Made by a program: the position numbers and the translations under genes
Source: Roseicella aerolata
Lineage (GTDB): Bacteria > Pseudomonadota > Alphaproteobacteria > Acetobacterales > Acetobacteraceae
Assembly: GCF_020523605.1 (NCBI RefSeq)
Contig: NZ_JAJAQI010000030.1
Coordinates: 1-64,000, forward strand
DNA length: 64,000 nucleotides
Direction: 5' to 3'
Part shown: positions 35,109 to 43,959 of the stretch, piece after piece
How positions within the stretch are numbered: the stretch's first letter is position 1
How the letters are laid out: each line of letters starts with the position of its first letter
The notes under the pieces: generated by a model
The model's input: the letters and a program-made list of their open reading frames with translations, nothing else
Databases searched by the model: none
Told to the model about the DNA's origin: nothing

Positions 35109-35593
35109 GGCGCCCCGGCCCGCCGGACCAGGGTGACCTGTTCCCCGTGCCCGCGCGGCGGACGAGTTGCGGGGTGCTGGTGACCGATGGGCGGCACCTG
35201 CTGCTGGGACACGCCACCCGCTCGGCGCTCTGGGACATCCCGAAGGGCATCGCCGAGCCGGGGGAGGATTTCGCCGCGGCGGCCCGGCGCGAGCTGGAAG
35301 AGGAGACCGGGCTGCAGGCGCCGGCCGAGGCGCTGATCGGGCTTGGGCTCCATGCCTATCTGCGCGGCAAGGATCTGGCGCTGTACGCCTGGTGCCTGGC
35401 GGCGATGCCGGATGCGGCAGGGCTGCGCTGCCGGTCCGTGATGCGCACGCCGGAGGGGCGCTGGATCCCGGAATTCGACGCCTTCGCCGTGCTGCCCTGG
35501 GCGGAAGCCGTGGCGCGGGTCGGGCGGACTCTCGCGCGGGTGCTCGGGGAGGTGCGGGGCGGGCCGGCCTGGCCGTTCCACCCCGGGACCTGA
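35105..35593 (+). CDS. NUDIX hydrolase
   Basis: The 162-residue protein carries a full NUDIX box at residues 48-70, with G48, E54, the RELEEE helix and G69 in place, so Mg-dependent pyrophosphohydrolase activity is expected. The flanking fold (CGVLVTDGRHLLLGH, WDIPKG) fits a single-domain housekeeping or RNA-decapping-type enzyme. Substrate is unknown. Its start overlaps the ybjQ stop. Confidence 0.9.
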   Translation: MRRPGPPDQGDLFPVPARRTSCGVLVTDGRHLLLGHATRSALWDIPKGIAEPGEDFAAAARRELEEETGLQAPAEALIGLGLHAYLRGKDLALYAWCLAAMPDAAGLRCRSVMRTPEGRWIPEFDAFAVLPWAEAVARVGRTLARVLGEVRGGPAWPFHPGT

Positions 35594-35629
35594 TCCGCCT
35601 GCCGGCGGGAGGCGAAGCCGCCAACCATC

Positions 35630-35643
35630 GCCCTGGTCAGGGC
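35630..35643. terminator. Short palindrome between convergent NUDIX and speE genes
   Basis: GCCCTG (35630-35635) pairs with CAGGGC (35638-35643) across two bases, 4 bases before the speE stop. It is weak but well placed; no T-run. Confidence 0.3.
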
Positions 35644-35646
35644 TGC

Positions 35647-36516
35647 TCAGCCCTTCGGCAGGTTCTCGGCGATATAGGGCGGCAGGTTGAAGGCGCCGAC
35701 ATGGATTTCCGGCGTCCAGTAGCGCGTCGCGCCCAGGATGCCGGCCGCCTCGGCCCGCTTGCGGATCTCCTCTACCGGCACCTTGCGCTGCGCCGCATCC
35801 TTCGAGGCCCAGCCGAGCGTCATGAAGCCGCCGACATAGGTCGGGACGGCGGCGACATAGGCCCAGATATCCGGGAAGGCCTTGCCGCGGCGGATGGAGG
35901 TCTCGCGCAACTCATCGGCCTGCATGAAGGGCACGCCGCACTGGTTCACGATCAGCCCCCGGTCCGACAGCAGGCGCGCGGCGTTCGCGTAGAACTCGTC
36001 GGTGAAGAGCACCTCGCCGACGCCGATCGGGTCCGTGCTGTCCACGATCACCACATCGAAGCTGCCGGCCGGCGCCTTGCGGACATAGTCGATGCCGTCG
36101 CCGACGATCACCTCGGCGCGCGGGTCTGTCCAGGCATCGCCGCCGATGCCCGGCATGTGCTCCTTGCACAGCCGGATCACCTCGCCGTCGATCTCGACCA
36201 TCACGGCGCGCTCGACGCCCTTGTGCTGCAGCACGCGCTTCAGCACGCCGCCATCGCCCGCGCCGATGATCAGCACGCGCCGCGCCGCACCATGCGCCAG
36301 CAGCGGCACATGCGTCAGCATCTCCTGGTAGACGAACTCGTCCGCCTCGGTGATCTGCACCACGCCGTCCAGCAGCATGACGCGGCCATGCGTCTCGCTC
36401 TCGAACAGCATGATGTCCTGGAAATCGCTCTGCACCCGCGCGAGCTCGCGCTTCACCCGGAAGCGCTGGCCCCAGGCGCTGTAGAGCGTCTCATTCACCC
36501 AAGAATCGGTCGCCAT
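35647..36516 (-). CDS. speE: Polyamine aminopropyltransferase (spermidine synthase)
   Basis: The 289-residue protein has the spermidine-synthase signatures: SDFQDIMLFES, LLDGVVQITEADEFVYQEML, the nucleotide-binding GAGDGG (85-90), and the catalytic DSTDP at 159-163. It transfers an aminopropyl group from decarboxylated S-adenosylmethionine to putrescine. The ATG at 36516 (MATDSW) is preferred over the upstream frame. It lies 71 bp downstream of speD on the same strand; the two enzymes act in sequence. Confidence 0.95.
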   Translation of the reverse strand: MATDSWVNETLYSAWGQRFRVKRELARVQSDFQDIMLFESETHGRVMLLDGVVQITEADEFVYQEMLTHVPLLAHGAARRVLIIGAGDGGVLKRVLQHKGVERAVMVEIDGEVIRLCKEHMPGIGGDAWTDPRAEVIVGDGIDYVRKAPAGSFDVVIVDSTDPIGVGEVLFTDEFYANAARLLSDRGLIVNQCGVPFMQADELRETSIRRGKAFPDIWAYVAAVPTYVGGFMTLGWASKDAAQRKVPVEEIRKRAEAAGILGATRYWTPEIHVGAFNLPPYIAENLPKG

Positions 36517-36587
36517 GCCGGCACCCCTGAAACAGAGAGGGCGGGACCTCACGGCCCCGCCCCGGAACCTTCACGCCCGGTCTCGTG

Positions 36588-37043
36588 TCAGCCGACCAGG
36601 CCGCGCTTGTGCTCGGCCAGCTGCACGCGGCCGGGCAGGAACCCCTTCTTCAGCACCGGAATGGCGAGATAGGGGTTGCAGACGCCACAGACGAAGATGT
36701 CGAGCGCCGCATAGTCGCGCTCCGGCCAGGTGTGGATGGAGACATGGCTCTCCGCCAGCACCAGCACGCCGGACACGCCGCTGTTCGGGCCGAAATGGTG
36801 GAAGTGGCCGTGCAGGATCGTCGCACCTGTCGCGATCGCTGCCTCTCGCAGCACCGCATCGATATGCTCCGGGTCCGCCAGGTTGGTGGCATCCCACAGA
36901 TCAATGATCAGATGCGTGCCGGCGAACTTCACGCCATCACGGCTGACAAAGTAATCCTTGGCCTCGCTCACCGAGGTTGCAGAGTTCTGGGCTTCGCTCG
37001 GGAGCTGCTCCGAGACCATCCCCAGTTGGAGTAGAGCGTCCAT
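36588..37043 (-). CDS. speD: S-adenosylmethionine decarboxylase proenzyme
   Basis: The 151-residue protein is a class 1 (prokaryotic, short) enzyme. Self-cleavage occurs at E98-S99 in AESHVSIHTWPE, turning S99 into the pyruvoyl cofactor. FAGTHLIIDLWDA and DIFVCGVCNPY are also typical. It supplies decarboxylated SAM to SpeE, encoded just downstream. The N-terminal ~30 residues are longer than in many homologues. An inverted repeat lies 36-52 bp upstream of the ATG. Confidence 0.95.
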   Translation of the reverse strand: MDALLQLGMVSEQLPSEAQNSATSVSEAKDYFVSRDGVKFAGTHLIIDLWDATNLADPEHIDAVLREAAIATGATILHGHFHHFGPNSGVSGVLVLAESHVSIHTWPERDYAALDIFVCGVCNPYLAIPVLKKGFLPGRVQLAEHKRGLVG

Positions 37044-37078
37044 TTCGGGCCCCTGTTCCCACCAGTAGATGACCGGGG

Positions 37079-37095
37079 TGATCGGATATCGATCA
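37079..37095. promoter_or_regulatory. Inverted repeat upstream of speD
   Basis: TGATCG (37079-37084) and CGATCA (37090-37095) flank GATAT. The dyad is within the likely speD promoter and could be an operator. No regulator is matched. Confidence 0.3.
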
Positions 37096-37149
37096 GGTCA
37101 ACGGCGGCGGCATATGGGGCAAGGGGGTCGGCGACGCAAGCCATTTTCT

Positions 37150-37200
37150 GTCCCGCTCGGCCGAAAAATTTGCCGCCCTCCCCCGCGGGGGACGCGGGAC
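37150..37200 (-). terminator. Nested inverted repeats after the 974-aa gene
   Basis: GTCCCGC (37150-37156) is complementary to GCGGGAC (37194-37200), and inside it lies the perfect palindrome TCCCCCGCGGGGGA (37179-37192). It abuts the stop codon at 37201, so it may end the long fliL operon. There is no clear T-run. Confidence 0.4.
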
Positions 37201-40125
37201 TCAGCGCGTGACCGGCGCGCCCGCCCGCAATGCCTCCAGCCGTCCGGGCAGGCTGCGGAAAAGCTGCAGCTCGCGCTGCAGCCGCGGCAGGTCGGCGAGG
37301 CCACGCAGCGGATCCGCCGTGAGCAGCGCGAAAGCCTCGGCCAGCGGTCCTTCGCCCATGCGCGCCGTCTCCGCGGCCCGCAGTGCGGCAAGCGCCGAAT
37401 CCTCGCCCGCGAGCGCATGCAGCGCCGCCTGCCGCAGCAGCAGCCGGCGCTGCGGCCCCTCGAGCGGCGCGGGCGGGCGCGGCAGAGCGGCGGCAAGATG
37501 CTCGCCGAGCGCCACCGCCGCGCCTGTCCAATCGGTGGCCTCCGCCAGCAATTCCGACAGCGCCTCGCCACCCGCGGGGCCGAGCGCCCGCAGCGCCACG
37601 ATCGCCTCAGCCTGCCGCCCGCGCCGCGCCTCCGCGCGCGCGCCCAGCACGGCGCGATCCTGCGCGAGGGCGGGCGGCAGCCCGTCCGCGGCGCTGTCCG
37701 CCAGCACGGCGAGTGTGGCGGCCGCATCACCCTCGGCCAGCCGCAGCGCGGCAAGACGCAGACCGAGCGCGGCGCGCGCGGCGCCTTCCGCCCGCGTCAT
37801 CGCCTGTCCCAGCAGCGTGGCGGCGCGATCACCGAGATCAAGCGCCAACAGGCGTTCGGCCAGGAGTTGCACCGCGGCTTCTCCACCCGCATCGGCCGGC
37901 ATCAGGTCCGGATAGGCGTCGAACAGCGCAACGGCCGCAAGCGGTGGCGATTCGGCAAGCGCCGCGAGGAAAGCGTCCCGCAGCGCCGGTTGCAGCGCCA
38001 TGGCATGATCCGGCGCCATCGCCACCGTCTCCCGCAGCAGGGCGAGCGCGCCGCGCGCATCGCCCGATTCGCGCCGCAAGGCGGCGAGGCGCTGCCGCGT
38101 CTCGAGTTCCGCCGCATCGCCGCGCCAGGCGAAGAGCGCGGCTTCCAGCGCGCGGGCTGCCTGCTTCGTGTCCATCCGGCCGGCCGCGAGGCGGAGTTCC
38201 ACCGCGCGCCGGATCGCCCTCGCCCGTGCCTGCCTGTCACGCCCGGCGGCGATGCGGTCATAGGCGGCGAGCGCCTCCTCCGTCCGGCCTTCCGCCTCGG
38301 CCAGGATGGCGCCAGGCAGGGCAAGCTCCTCGGCGGCAGGGCCGGCCGCCTGCAGCAGCCGGAGCAGCGCCGCGCGCTCCCCGGCCTCGGCGAGCGCCAG
38401 CGCCGCGAGCGGCAACAGCCGGGCCCGCAGCCCCGAGGGATAGGCGAGCAGCAGCGGCAGCGTGGCTGCGAAGCCGGGGCCGGCCTCCCGCCATTCGGCG
38501 CGGGCGGCGGCGAGCGCGGCGCGCCACAGGGTCGCCTCGTCGCTCTCGGGCCACTCGGCCGCCCGCAGGGCCCCGGCCTCCGACAGCCGGCCTGCCAGCA
38601 GCGCGGCGGCGGCGGCGAGCGCCGCATAGCGCGGATCGGCGGCGGCGCGCGGGTCCTCCGCGAAGCCCAGCGCCAGCATCGCCTGCGCCTCCTGCGGCAG
38701 GCCGAGCGCCAGCATCGCCTCCCCCGCGGCGCGGCGTTGTGGCATGCGGCCGAGCGGCGGGGCGCCGGCGATCCCGGCCTGCAGCGCCTGCAGGCGGGCA
38801 AGCAGTTCCGCGGGCGGCTGGGCCGGCAGGTCGAAGCTGCGCGTCATGGCCGGAGCGGCCGGCACCTGGGTGACCCCCGGGTCCAGTGCGAAGCGGGCGC
38901 CGCCGGAAGCGATAACGGCGAAGCGATCGCTGCCCGGCTGCATCGAGATCCCGTCCGAGCGGGCGAGCACGGCCGCGCCGAGCAGGGTCGGCGGCAGGTC
39001 CAGCTCCGGCAGGCGGCGGCCAAGGGGCATCGCCTCCGCCCCCTCCCGCAGGGTGCCAACCAGAAGCGGCAGGCCGGTCTCGGGATCGGTCACGGGCACT
39101 ACCCGGCCGGGCGCCGCGGCGCGCAGCAGCAGGCGGGGCGGTGGTCCGGACTCGGCCTCCAGTCCGATCGCCGGGGCCGCCTGCGCCGGCTCGCCCGCGC
39201 CGGTGGGCCGGAGGGCGTCCAGCACCCAGCCGGCGTCGTCGCGCCGGGCGCGGATGCGGGCCGGGGGCGCGAGCGGCAGGCGCAGCAGCGTGGCGCCGGG
39301 CAGGGCCTCCAGGGTCAGGGCACCGAAGACCGGATCGCCGCGGAGCGGGCGGAGATCGGGTGCCTCGGCCCGATCGAAGACTGCAAGGACATCGCCACCC
39401 CGGCGCAGCAGCGCGGCCCCCGTACCGGCGGGAAACGGCAGCAGCACGGAGGCCTGGATGCCCTGGCTTGCCGCAAGCCGCGTGGCGGCAGCACCGGGCG
39501 CAGACATCGGCGGAGGCGGTGCGGGTTGACGCGCCCCCTCCGTGGCCGGGACGGGCGTCGGCCCCGCAGGCAGCGCAGCGGCGCCCATCGGCGCAGCCGG
39601 GGCATTCTCGGCAACGGACGGCGCGGGACGGGCCGGATTGGGCAGACCAGGCGGGAGGGCTGCCGCCGGTGCCTGGGCCGGCTGTGCTGCCTCCACCCGG
39701 GTCGGGCGCGCCAGGGGCCGGCCGGTCGCGGCTCCGGCGCGCGCAGCCTGGGGCGGGCGCGGCGGTGCCCCGGCCGCAACCGGCTCGGGCTTGGCCGGGG
39801 GATCCAGCAGATCCACGACCACCCGGTCCCCCAGCCGGTAATGCCGCGCGCTCGCCCCGGGCCGCAGGGTGAGACGAATGTTCCCCGCCTCCTCCGCCGC
39901 GGCCAGCACGTTCCGGGGCAGGCGACGCGGCAACTGCACCGTGCTGCCTGGCGGAAAGCGCAGCAGGACCCGCTCGCCCTGCTGCTGCAGGCTGTAGGCG
40001 GGCGGCGCCGGCCAGTCGAAGACCAACCTGCCATGGCCGGGATGGTCACCGGCACGGACCGGCACCCGTTCCGCCATGGCGAGCGCCGGCAGCAGCGCCA
40101 GCACCGCCGCCAGCGCGACCCGCAT
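37201..40125 (-). CDS. Exported repeat protein of unknown function in the motor/chemotaxis operon
   Basis: The ~974-residue product begins with a signal peptide ([19 protein letters not shown]). Residues ~20-110 look like an AMIN-like beta domain (RVLLRFPPGSTVQLP, YRLGDRVVVDLLDP). A Pro/Ala-rich linker runs to ~240, then a second beta-type region (~240-460). A long Ala/Leu-rich, TPR-like helical repeat region (~480-975) has recurring LA-x-GL-x-EA-type pairs. No enzyme motif was found. The ATG at 40125 shares one base with the cheZ stop (TGATG); a TTG at 40128 is an alternative start. It is last in the fliL-fliM-motE-cheY-cheZ operon, so a periplasmic role in motor assembly or pole organisation is plausible but unproven. 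Confidence 0.75.
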   Translation of the reverse strand: MRVALAAVLALLPALAMAERVPVRAGDHPGHGRLVFDWPAPPAYSLQQQGERVLLRFPPGSTVQLPRRLPRNVLAAAEEAGNIRLTLRPGASARHYRLGDRVVVDLLDPPAKPEPVAAGAPPRPPQAARAGAATGRPLARPTRVEAAQPAQAPAAALPPGLPNPARPAPSVAENAPAAPMGAAALPAGPTPVPATEGARQPAPPPPMSAPGAAATRLAASQGIQASVLLPFPAGTGAALLRRGGDVLAVFDRAEAPDLRPLRGDPVFGALTLEALPGATLLRLPLAPPARIRARRDDAGWVLDALRPTGAGEPAQAAPAIGLEAESGPPPRLLLRAAAPGRVVPVTDPETGLPLLVGTLREGAEAMPLGRRLPELDLPPTLLGAAVLARSDGISMQPGSDRFAVIASGGARFALDPGVTQVPAAPAMTRSFDLPAQPPAELLARLQALQAGIAGAPPLGRMPQRRAAGEAMLALGLPQEAQAMLALGFAEDPRAAADPRYAALAAAAALLAGRLSEAGALRAAEWPESDEATLWRAALAAARAEWREAGPGFAATLPLLLAYPSGLRARLLPLAALALAEAGERAALLRLLQAAGPAAEELALPGAILAEAEGRTEEALAAYDRIAAGRDRQARARAIRRAVELRLAAGRMDTKQAARALEAALFAWRGDAAELETRQRLAALRRESGDARGALALLRETVAMAPDHAMALQPALRDAFLAALAESPPLAAVALFDAYPDLMPADAGGEAAVQLLAERLLALDLGDRAATLLGQAMTRAEGAARAALGLRLAALRLAEGDAAATLAVLADSAADGLPPALAQDRAVLGARAEARRGRQAEAIVALRALGPAGGEALSELLAEATDWTGAAVALGEHLAAALPRPPAPLEGPQRRLLLRQAALHALAGEDSALAALRAAETARMGEGPLAEAFALLTADPLRGLADLPRLQRELQLFRSLPGRLEALRAGAPVTR

Positions 40126-40721
40126 CAATCGAAGCTCGCCAGCAGCCGGTCGATATCGGCCTGGGAACTCGCCGCACTCGGCAATTGCGGTCCGTTCGCC
40201 AGCTTCTCGCCCTCCGTCCGGCCATCCGCCTGCGGCTCCGGCGCGGGCGGCGGCTCCGGCTCCCCCGGTCGGGCAAAGGCGGCGGTGGCCGCCGCGACCC
40301 GTCGCTCGATCGCCTTCAGCGCCGCCACCACCTTCCCGATGCGCTGGCCGGTGATGTCCTGGAAGCTACAGGCCTCGTAGATCCGCGTGACGGCAGAGGC
40401 GACCGTCTCGGCCGCCTCGCCGGCGAGCTTGCCCTGCAGCGCCTCCAGCCGCTCGCAGCAGTCGAGGATCTCGTTGGTCGCATCCGCGGTGTGCTCCACC
40501 ACCGCGTCCAGCTCATCCGTCGCAGTCGGGATGTGGCTGTCATTGATGTCATCCACCCGCAGCGCGGCGATCTCGGACTTGGCGCGCGCCACCTCGCGCC
40601 CCAGCGCCTCCAGCTCGGCGAGCAGCGCGGCCTCGGTCACCGTCATGGCGCCGGAGAGGCTGCCGAGGACGGCGCGCACCGCCTCCTCGATCCGGTCCTG
40701 GCCGGGCACCCCGTCAGGCAT
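40125..40721 (-). CDS. cheZ: CheZ-type phosphatase of CheY-P
   Basis: The 198-residue protein has the CheZ four-helix region with the catalytic motif [11 protein letters not shown], where D122 and Q126 match the Asp/Gln pair that orients water in known CheZ. A Pro-rich linker follows, then a C-terminal [11 protein letters not shown] that matches the CheY-binding tail. It removes phosphate from CheY-P in the cytoplasm. It overlaps cheY by 8 bases, fitting stoichiometric co-expression. Confidence 0.9.
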   Translation of the reverse strand: MPDGVPGQDRIEEAVRAVLGSLSGAMTVTEAALLAELEALGREVARAKSEIAALRVDDINDSHIPTATDELDAVVEHTADATNEILDCCERLEALQGKLAGEAAETVASAVTRIYEACSFQDITGQRIGKVVAALKAIERRVAAATAAFARPGEPEPPPAPEPQADGRTEGEKLANGPQLPSAASSQADIDRLLASFD

Positions 40722-41094
40722 GGGCCATCACCTTCTCGATCTTCTCGCGCAGGGTCTCGGCGTTGAAGGGCTTGACGATATAGTTGGAGACGCCGGCCTG
40801 CTTCGCGGCGACCACATTCTCCGTCTTGCTCTCGGCGGTGATCATGATGAAGGGCGTGTTCTTCAGCCGCGCATCAGCCCGCACCTCCTTCAGCAGGTCG
40901 AGCCCGGTCATGGGCTGCATGTTCCAGTCGCTGATGACCAGGCCGAACTGGCCGGCGCGCAGCTTCGCCAGTGCCTCCTGTCCGTCGGTCGCCTCCTCGA
41001 CATTGTTGAAGTCCAGCTGCTTGAGCAGGTTGCGGATGATCCGCAGCATGGTCTTGTAGTCATCGACGATGAGGACATGGGTGGATTTGTCCAT
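40714..41094 (-). CDS. cheY: Chemotaxis response regulator CheY
   Basis: The 126-residue protein is a stand-alone receiver: acidic pair D11/D12, phosphoacceptor D56 in [11 protein letters not shown]86 in MITAES, and K108 in VKPF. DWNM and the YIVKPF ending are typical of true CheY. Phosphorylated CheY binds FliM to switch or stop the motor. It lies between motE and cheZ on the minus strand. No CheA, CheW or receptor gene is in the window. Confidence 0.95.
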   Translation of the reverse strand: MDKSTHVLIVDDYKTMLRIIRNLLKQLDFNNVEEATDGQEALAKLRAGQFGLVISDWNMQPMTGLDLLKEVRADARLKNTPFIMITAESKTENVVAAKQAGVSNYIVKPFNAETLREKIEKVMAHA

Positions 41095-41136
41095 GGGCAG
41101 CCTCGGGCTTCCTCTGCCAGGGTTTCGGGTTGCGGG

Positions 41137-41766
41137 TCAGTCGGCGGGGCGGGCCCGGTGACGGGCCAGCTCCGCGGTGATGGTCCGGGCGCGCTCCGGC
41201 TTCATCGCGCCCAGCACCGGCGCCGCCTTGCGCTCCCCCATGCGGTCGAGGATCTGCAGCAGCACCGGCGTCTCCAGCTCGTCGAAGATCGCCGCGGCGT
41301 CGCGTGGGCGCATGCCTTCATAGAGCTTGACCATCTGTCTCCAGCCGCTCTCCTCGCGCTCGGAGAGGGTGCGGTCGAGCATCTGCAGCCGCTGCTGCAG
41401 GGCGGTCAGTTCCTCGATGCGCTGGCCAAGGCGCCGCTCCGCCGCGGCCAGCACCATCTCGCGCGCCGCCAGCGCCTGCTCCCGCGCCTCCAGCTCGCTG
41501 CGGCGGGCGCGCAGCCCCTCCAGCAGCGCACGCTCGGCCTGCTGCTCGGGTGTCGGTGCCTCCGGCGGCACCGCCTGCAGCGGGCGGGCGGGCGATGGCG
41601 ACGGCGCAATGGCGGCGGCGGCAGGCCGCTGTTCGCCGCTGGCCCTCGCCGGCGCAACCAGGGCAAGCGGCGGCGGAGCATCCGTCGAGAGGAGCCCGTG
41701 CAGCTTGATGCCCAGCAGCAGCGCCATGCCGCCGAGCATGGCCGGAAGCAGTCGCGGCCGCCTCAT
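41137..41766 (-). CDS. motE: MotE-family periplasmic motor protein
   Basis: The 209-residue protein has one N-terminal membrane or signal segment (~8-25), a Pro/Ala-rich stretch, a long coiled coil (~75-140; RARRSELEAREQALAAREM), and a C-terminal MgtE-N/FliG-like fold (YEGMRPRDAAAIFDEL, LLQILDRMGERKAAPVLGAM). This is the plan of MotE/FlbB-type proteins that help MotC or stator assembly. Its start overlaps the preceding gene by 4 bases. Confidence 0.85.
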   Translation of the reverse strand: MRRPRLLPAMLGGMALLLGIKLHGLLSTDAPPPLALVAPARASGEQRPAAAAIAPSPSPARPLQAVPPEAPTPEQQAERALLEGLRARRSELEAREQALAAREMVLAAAERRLGQRIEELTALQQRLQMLDRTLSEREESGWRQMVKLYEGMRPRDAAAIFDELETPVLLQILDRMGERKAAPVLGAMKPERARTITAELARHRARPAD

Positions 41767-42182
41767 CGCCCGGCCCTCAGCGCCCGCAGCAGGGCGCGCT
41801 CCGCCTGGCTGCGACCGGCCTCCGGGACCGGATCGGGCGGCGCCTCCTGTGCCAGGGGCCGCGCCGTCCGCACCAGCGCCTCCAGCCGGTCGGCCAGCGC
41901 CTCGGCACGCTCGACCAGGTAGCGGAGATCGTCCCGCATGGGCTCGGCCGCGGCCAGGCGTTCGGCGAGTTGCCGCCCGCCGCCCTCCGCCGCGGCCCGC
42001 AGGCGGATGGATGCGGCCTCGGCCAGCCGTGTCGCCTCGGTCAGGTTGCCGGCACTGCTCTCGAGCGCCGCGCGGTCCCGCCGCACCGCCGCCAGGCTGC
42101 GCTCGAGCCGCAGCACCAAGGGCAGCGCCAGCGCGAGCAGGAAGATGATCGCCAGTTCCAGGAGCAGCTCGGCCCAGCTCAT
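41763..42182 (-). CDS. DUF6468-like flagellar membrane protein
   Basis: The 139-residue protein has one N-terminal membrane helix (residues ~5-25), then a long amphipathic, Ala/Arg/Glu-rich helix with coiled-coil character (LERSLAAVRRDRAALESSAGN). A small protein of this plan regularly lies between fliM and motE in Rhodospirillales; its DUF6468 label is from memory, and its role is unknown. It begins 4 bp after the fliM stop and overlaps motE. Confidence 0.7.
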   Translation of the reverse strand: MSWAELLLELAIIFLLALALPLVLRLERSLAAVRRDRAALESSAGNLTEATRLAEAASIRLRAAAEGGGRQLAERLAAAEPMRDDLRYLVERAEALADRLEALVRTARPLAQEAPPDPVPEAGRSQAERALLRALRAGR

Positions 42183-42186
42183 CGGC

Positions 42187-43254
42187 TCAGTCCTCCGCCT
42201 GCCGGCGCAGCTCGCGCGAAATGCGCACGGCCAGCCGGTTCTCCCGCCGGCCCAGTTCCGCCTCGAAGAGCGGCACTTCCCCGCAGCGGAGCGTCACCGG
42301 CGCGCCGGGCGCGACATTCAGCGTGATGCAGTCACCCCGCTGCAGCGACATGACGCTGGCAAGTGGCATCGCCTGTTCGTCCAGCACCACATTCAGCGAG
42401 AGCTCGGTGTGCCGCAGCTCCTCGGCCAGATGCGTCTCCCAGATGCTGTCACGGCCGAATTTCTCGCCCATGAATTGCTGGAGCAGCAGCTCCCGCACCG
42501 GCTCGAGCGTGGCATAGGGCAGCAGCAGCTCCACCTTGCCGCCGCGATCCTCCATGTCGACGCGCAGGCGCGCCAGGATACAGGCGTTGGACAGGCGGGA
42601 GATGGCCACGAAGCGCGGGTTCACCTCCAGCCGCTCGAAGCGGAAGGTGGCTGGCGAGAGCGGGCTGAAGGCATCCGAGAGGTCCTGCAGCACCACGGTG
42701 ATCAGGCGCTCGACCAGCGTCCGCTCGATGGTGGTATAGGGCCTGCCCTCGATGCGCATGGCCGCGGTGCCGCGACGGCCACCGAGCAGCACGTCCACCA
42801 CCGAATAGATCAGTGCGGAATCAACCACCAGCAGGCCGTAATTGTCCCACTCCTCCACCTTGAAGACCGCCAGCATGGCCGGCAGCGGTACGCTGTTCAG
42901 GTAGTCCCCGAAGCGGAGGGAGACGATGCTGTCGATCGAGACCTCGACATTATCGGAGGTGAAATTGCGCAGGGAGGTCGAGAGGATGCGCACCAGCCGG
43001 TCGAAGACGATCTCCAGCATCGGCAGGCGCTCGTAGGAGACGAGGCCTGCGCTGACGATGCGCTGGATGCCGGTCTGGTCCTCCTGCTTGGCGCTGTCGC
43101 CGCCGAAGCCGAGCAGGCTGTCGATCTCCGCCTGGTTCAGGACGCGCGTGGCCTCGGGCGCCGGCGCGGCCGGGGCCGGGGCGGCCTCCTCCTGCTCCAG
43201 CGCCTCGCCCCAGGCGGCGGCGAGGTCTTCCTCCTCCTGCGGGGACGGGCTCAT
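42187..43254 (-). CDS. fliM: Flagellar motor switch protein FliM
   Basis: The 355-residue protein has the CheY-binding N-terminal peptide LNQAEIDSLLGF (~39-50) behind a Glu/Pro/Ala-rich leader, a CheC-like middle domain (GTAAMRIEGRPYTTIE, PRFVAISRLSNACIL), and a C-terminal SpoA domain that interacts with FliN. It forms the switch part of the C ring. It overlaps fliL by 4 bases (ATGA). The N-terminal leader of ~38 residues before the binding peptide is longer than in enteric FliM. Confidence 0.96.
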   Translation of the reverse strand: MSPSPQEEEDLAAAWGEALEQEEAAPAPAAPAPEATRVLNQAEIDSLLGFGGDSAKQEDQTGIQRIVSAGLVSYERLPMLEIVFDRLVRILSTSLRNFTSDNVEVSIDSIVSLRFGDYLNSVPLPAMLAVFKVEEWDNYGLLVVDSALIYSVVDVLLGGRRGTAAMRIEGRPYTTIERTLVERLITVVLQDLSDAFSPLSPATFRFERLEVNPRFVAISRLSNACILARLRVDMEDRGGKVELLLPYATLEPVRELLLQQFMGEKFGRDSIWETHLAEELRHTELSLNVVLDEQAMPLASVMSLQRGDCITLNVAPGAPVTLRCGEVPLFEAELGRRENRLAVRISRELRRQAED

Positions 43255-43757
43255 TGGAGCAGGATCTCCGTGAACAGCACGTCGGTGACGCGGGCGGGCG
43301 CGGCGGCCAGGCTGGCGCGGGCGATCAGCTCCTCCCGCAACCTCTGCGTGCCGGCGCTGCCGCGCAGCTCCTCGGGCCGCATCTCCCTCAAGTAAGTGGT
43401 GAAGAGATCGAGCAGGCGCGGCAAGGCGGCCTGCACCGCCGCCGCGTCCTCCGGCTTCGCCAGTTCCAGCTTGCTGCGCAGGCGGATGTAGCTGGCGCGG
43501 CGGCCGGGGGCGTTCAGATTGGCGACGATCTCCGGCATGTCGAAGAAGACCGGCGGACGGGCCGCGACGGCCGGCGCGGACTCCTCCGCTGCCGCTTCCC
43601 CGCCCCCCATGCCGAGCAGCTTGGGCAGGATGCCGGTGAACCAGAGGCCTCCGCCGATCGCGGCCAGCACGACCGGCAGCGCAAGCAGCAGCAGCTTGCG
43701 CTTGCCACCCTTGGCCGGTGCCTCCGCGCCCTCCGCCGCGACCGCCTTCTCCGACAT
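43251..43757 (-). CDS. fliL: Flagellar basal-body-associated protein FliL
   Basis: The 168-residue protein has one membrane helix (~20-40), a short linker, and a periplasmic SPFH-like domain (FFDMPEIVANLNAPGRRASYIRLRSK, then TDVLFTEILLQ). It supports stator function. GAGGAGCGG directly precedes the ATG at 43757, which is why the longer frame was not used. It is the first gene of the long minus-strand operon. Confidence 0.94.
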   Translation of the reverse strand: MSEKAVAAEGAEAPAKGGKRKLLLLALPVVLAAIGGGLWFTGILPKLLGMGGGEAAAEESAPAVAARPPVFFDMPEIVANLNAPGRRASYIRLRSKLELAKPEDAAAVQAALPRLLDLFTTYLREMRPEELRGSAGTQRLREELIARASLAAAPARVTDVLFTEILLQ

Positions 43758-43959
43758 CCGCTCCTCGCCTCTCCGGGGGTCCATCCTGCCGCGCCGGGGC
43801 TTAAGGAAGGCTTGCACCGGCAGGGGCGGCCGGGGGGTGCGGCAGATCCTGCCGCAGGCGGCAGGCTCCGCCGGCCCAGGAGCCCAGCCCCGCTGGCACG
43901 GTGCTTGCGGCAGGGGCGGCGTGACCTGGCGCCAGGAGGGCGCCGCCCCGGAGGGACGC
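43758..43959. promoter_or_regulatory. Divergent fliL / flgF promoter region with sigma-54 site
   Basis: On the plus strand, TGGCACGGTGCTTGC (43894-43908) fits the RpoN consensus TGGCACG-N4-TTGC, 52 bases before the flgF ATG. Upstream, TGCGGCAG-ATC-CTGCCGCA (43838-43856) is a perfect dyad placed like an enhancer for an FlbD-type activator. Towards fliL, the minus-strand stretch 43815-43796 (CTTCCTTAAGCCCC core) nearly repeats a stretch before the 83-aa gene and fliO (33360-33379). Confidence 0.65.

Noticed and set aside
37044-37200. Possible SAM riboswitch before speD
   Set aside because: No match to SAM-II or speF-leader cores was seen, only a short dyad. Part of the interval is the likely end of the upstream operon.
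37069-40380. 1103-aa plus-strand frame
   Set aside because: It is antisense to the exported repeat protein, which has a signal peptide and operon context.
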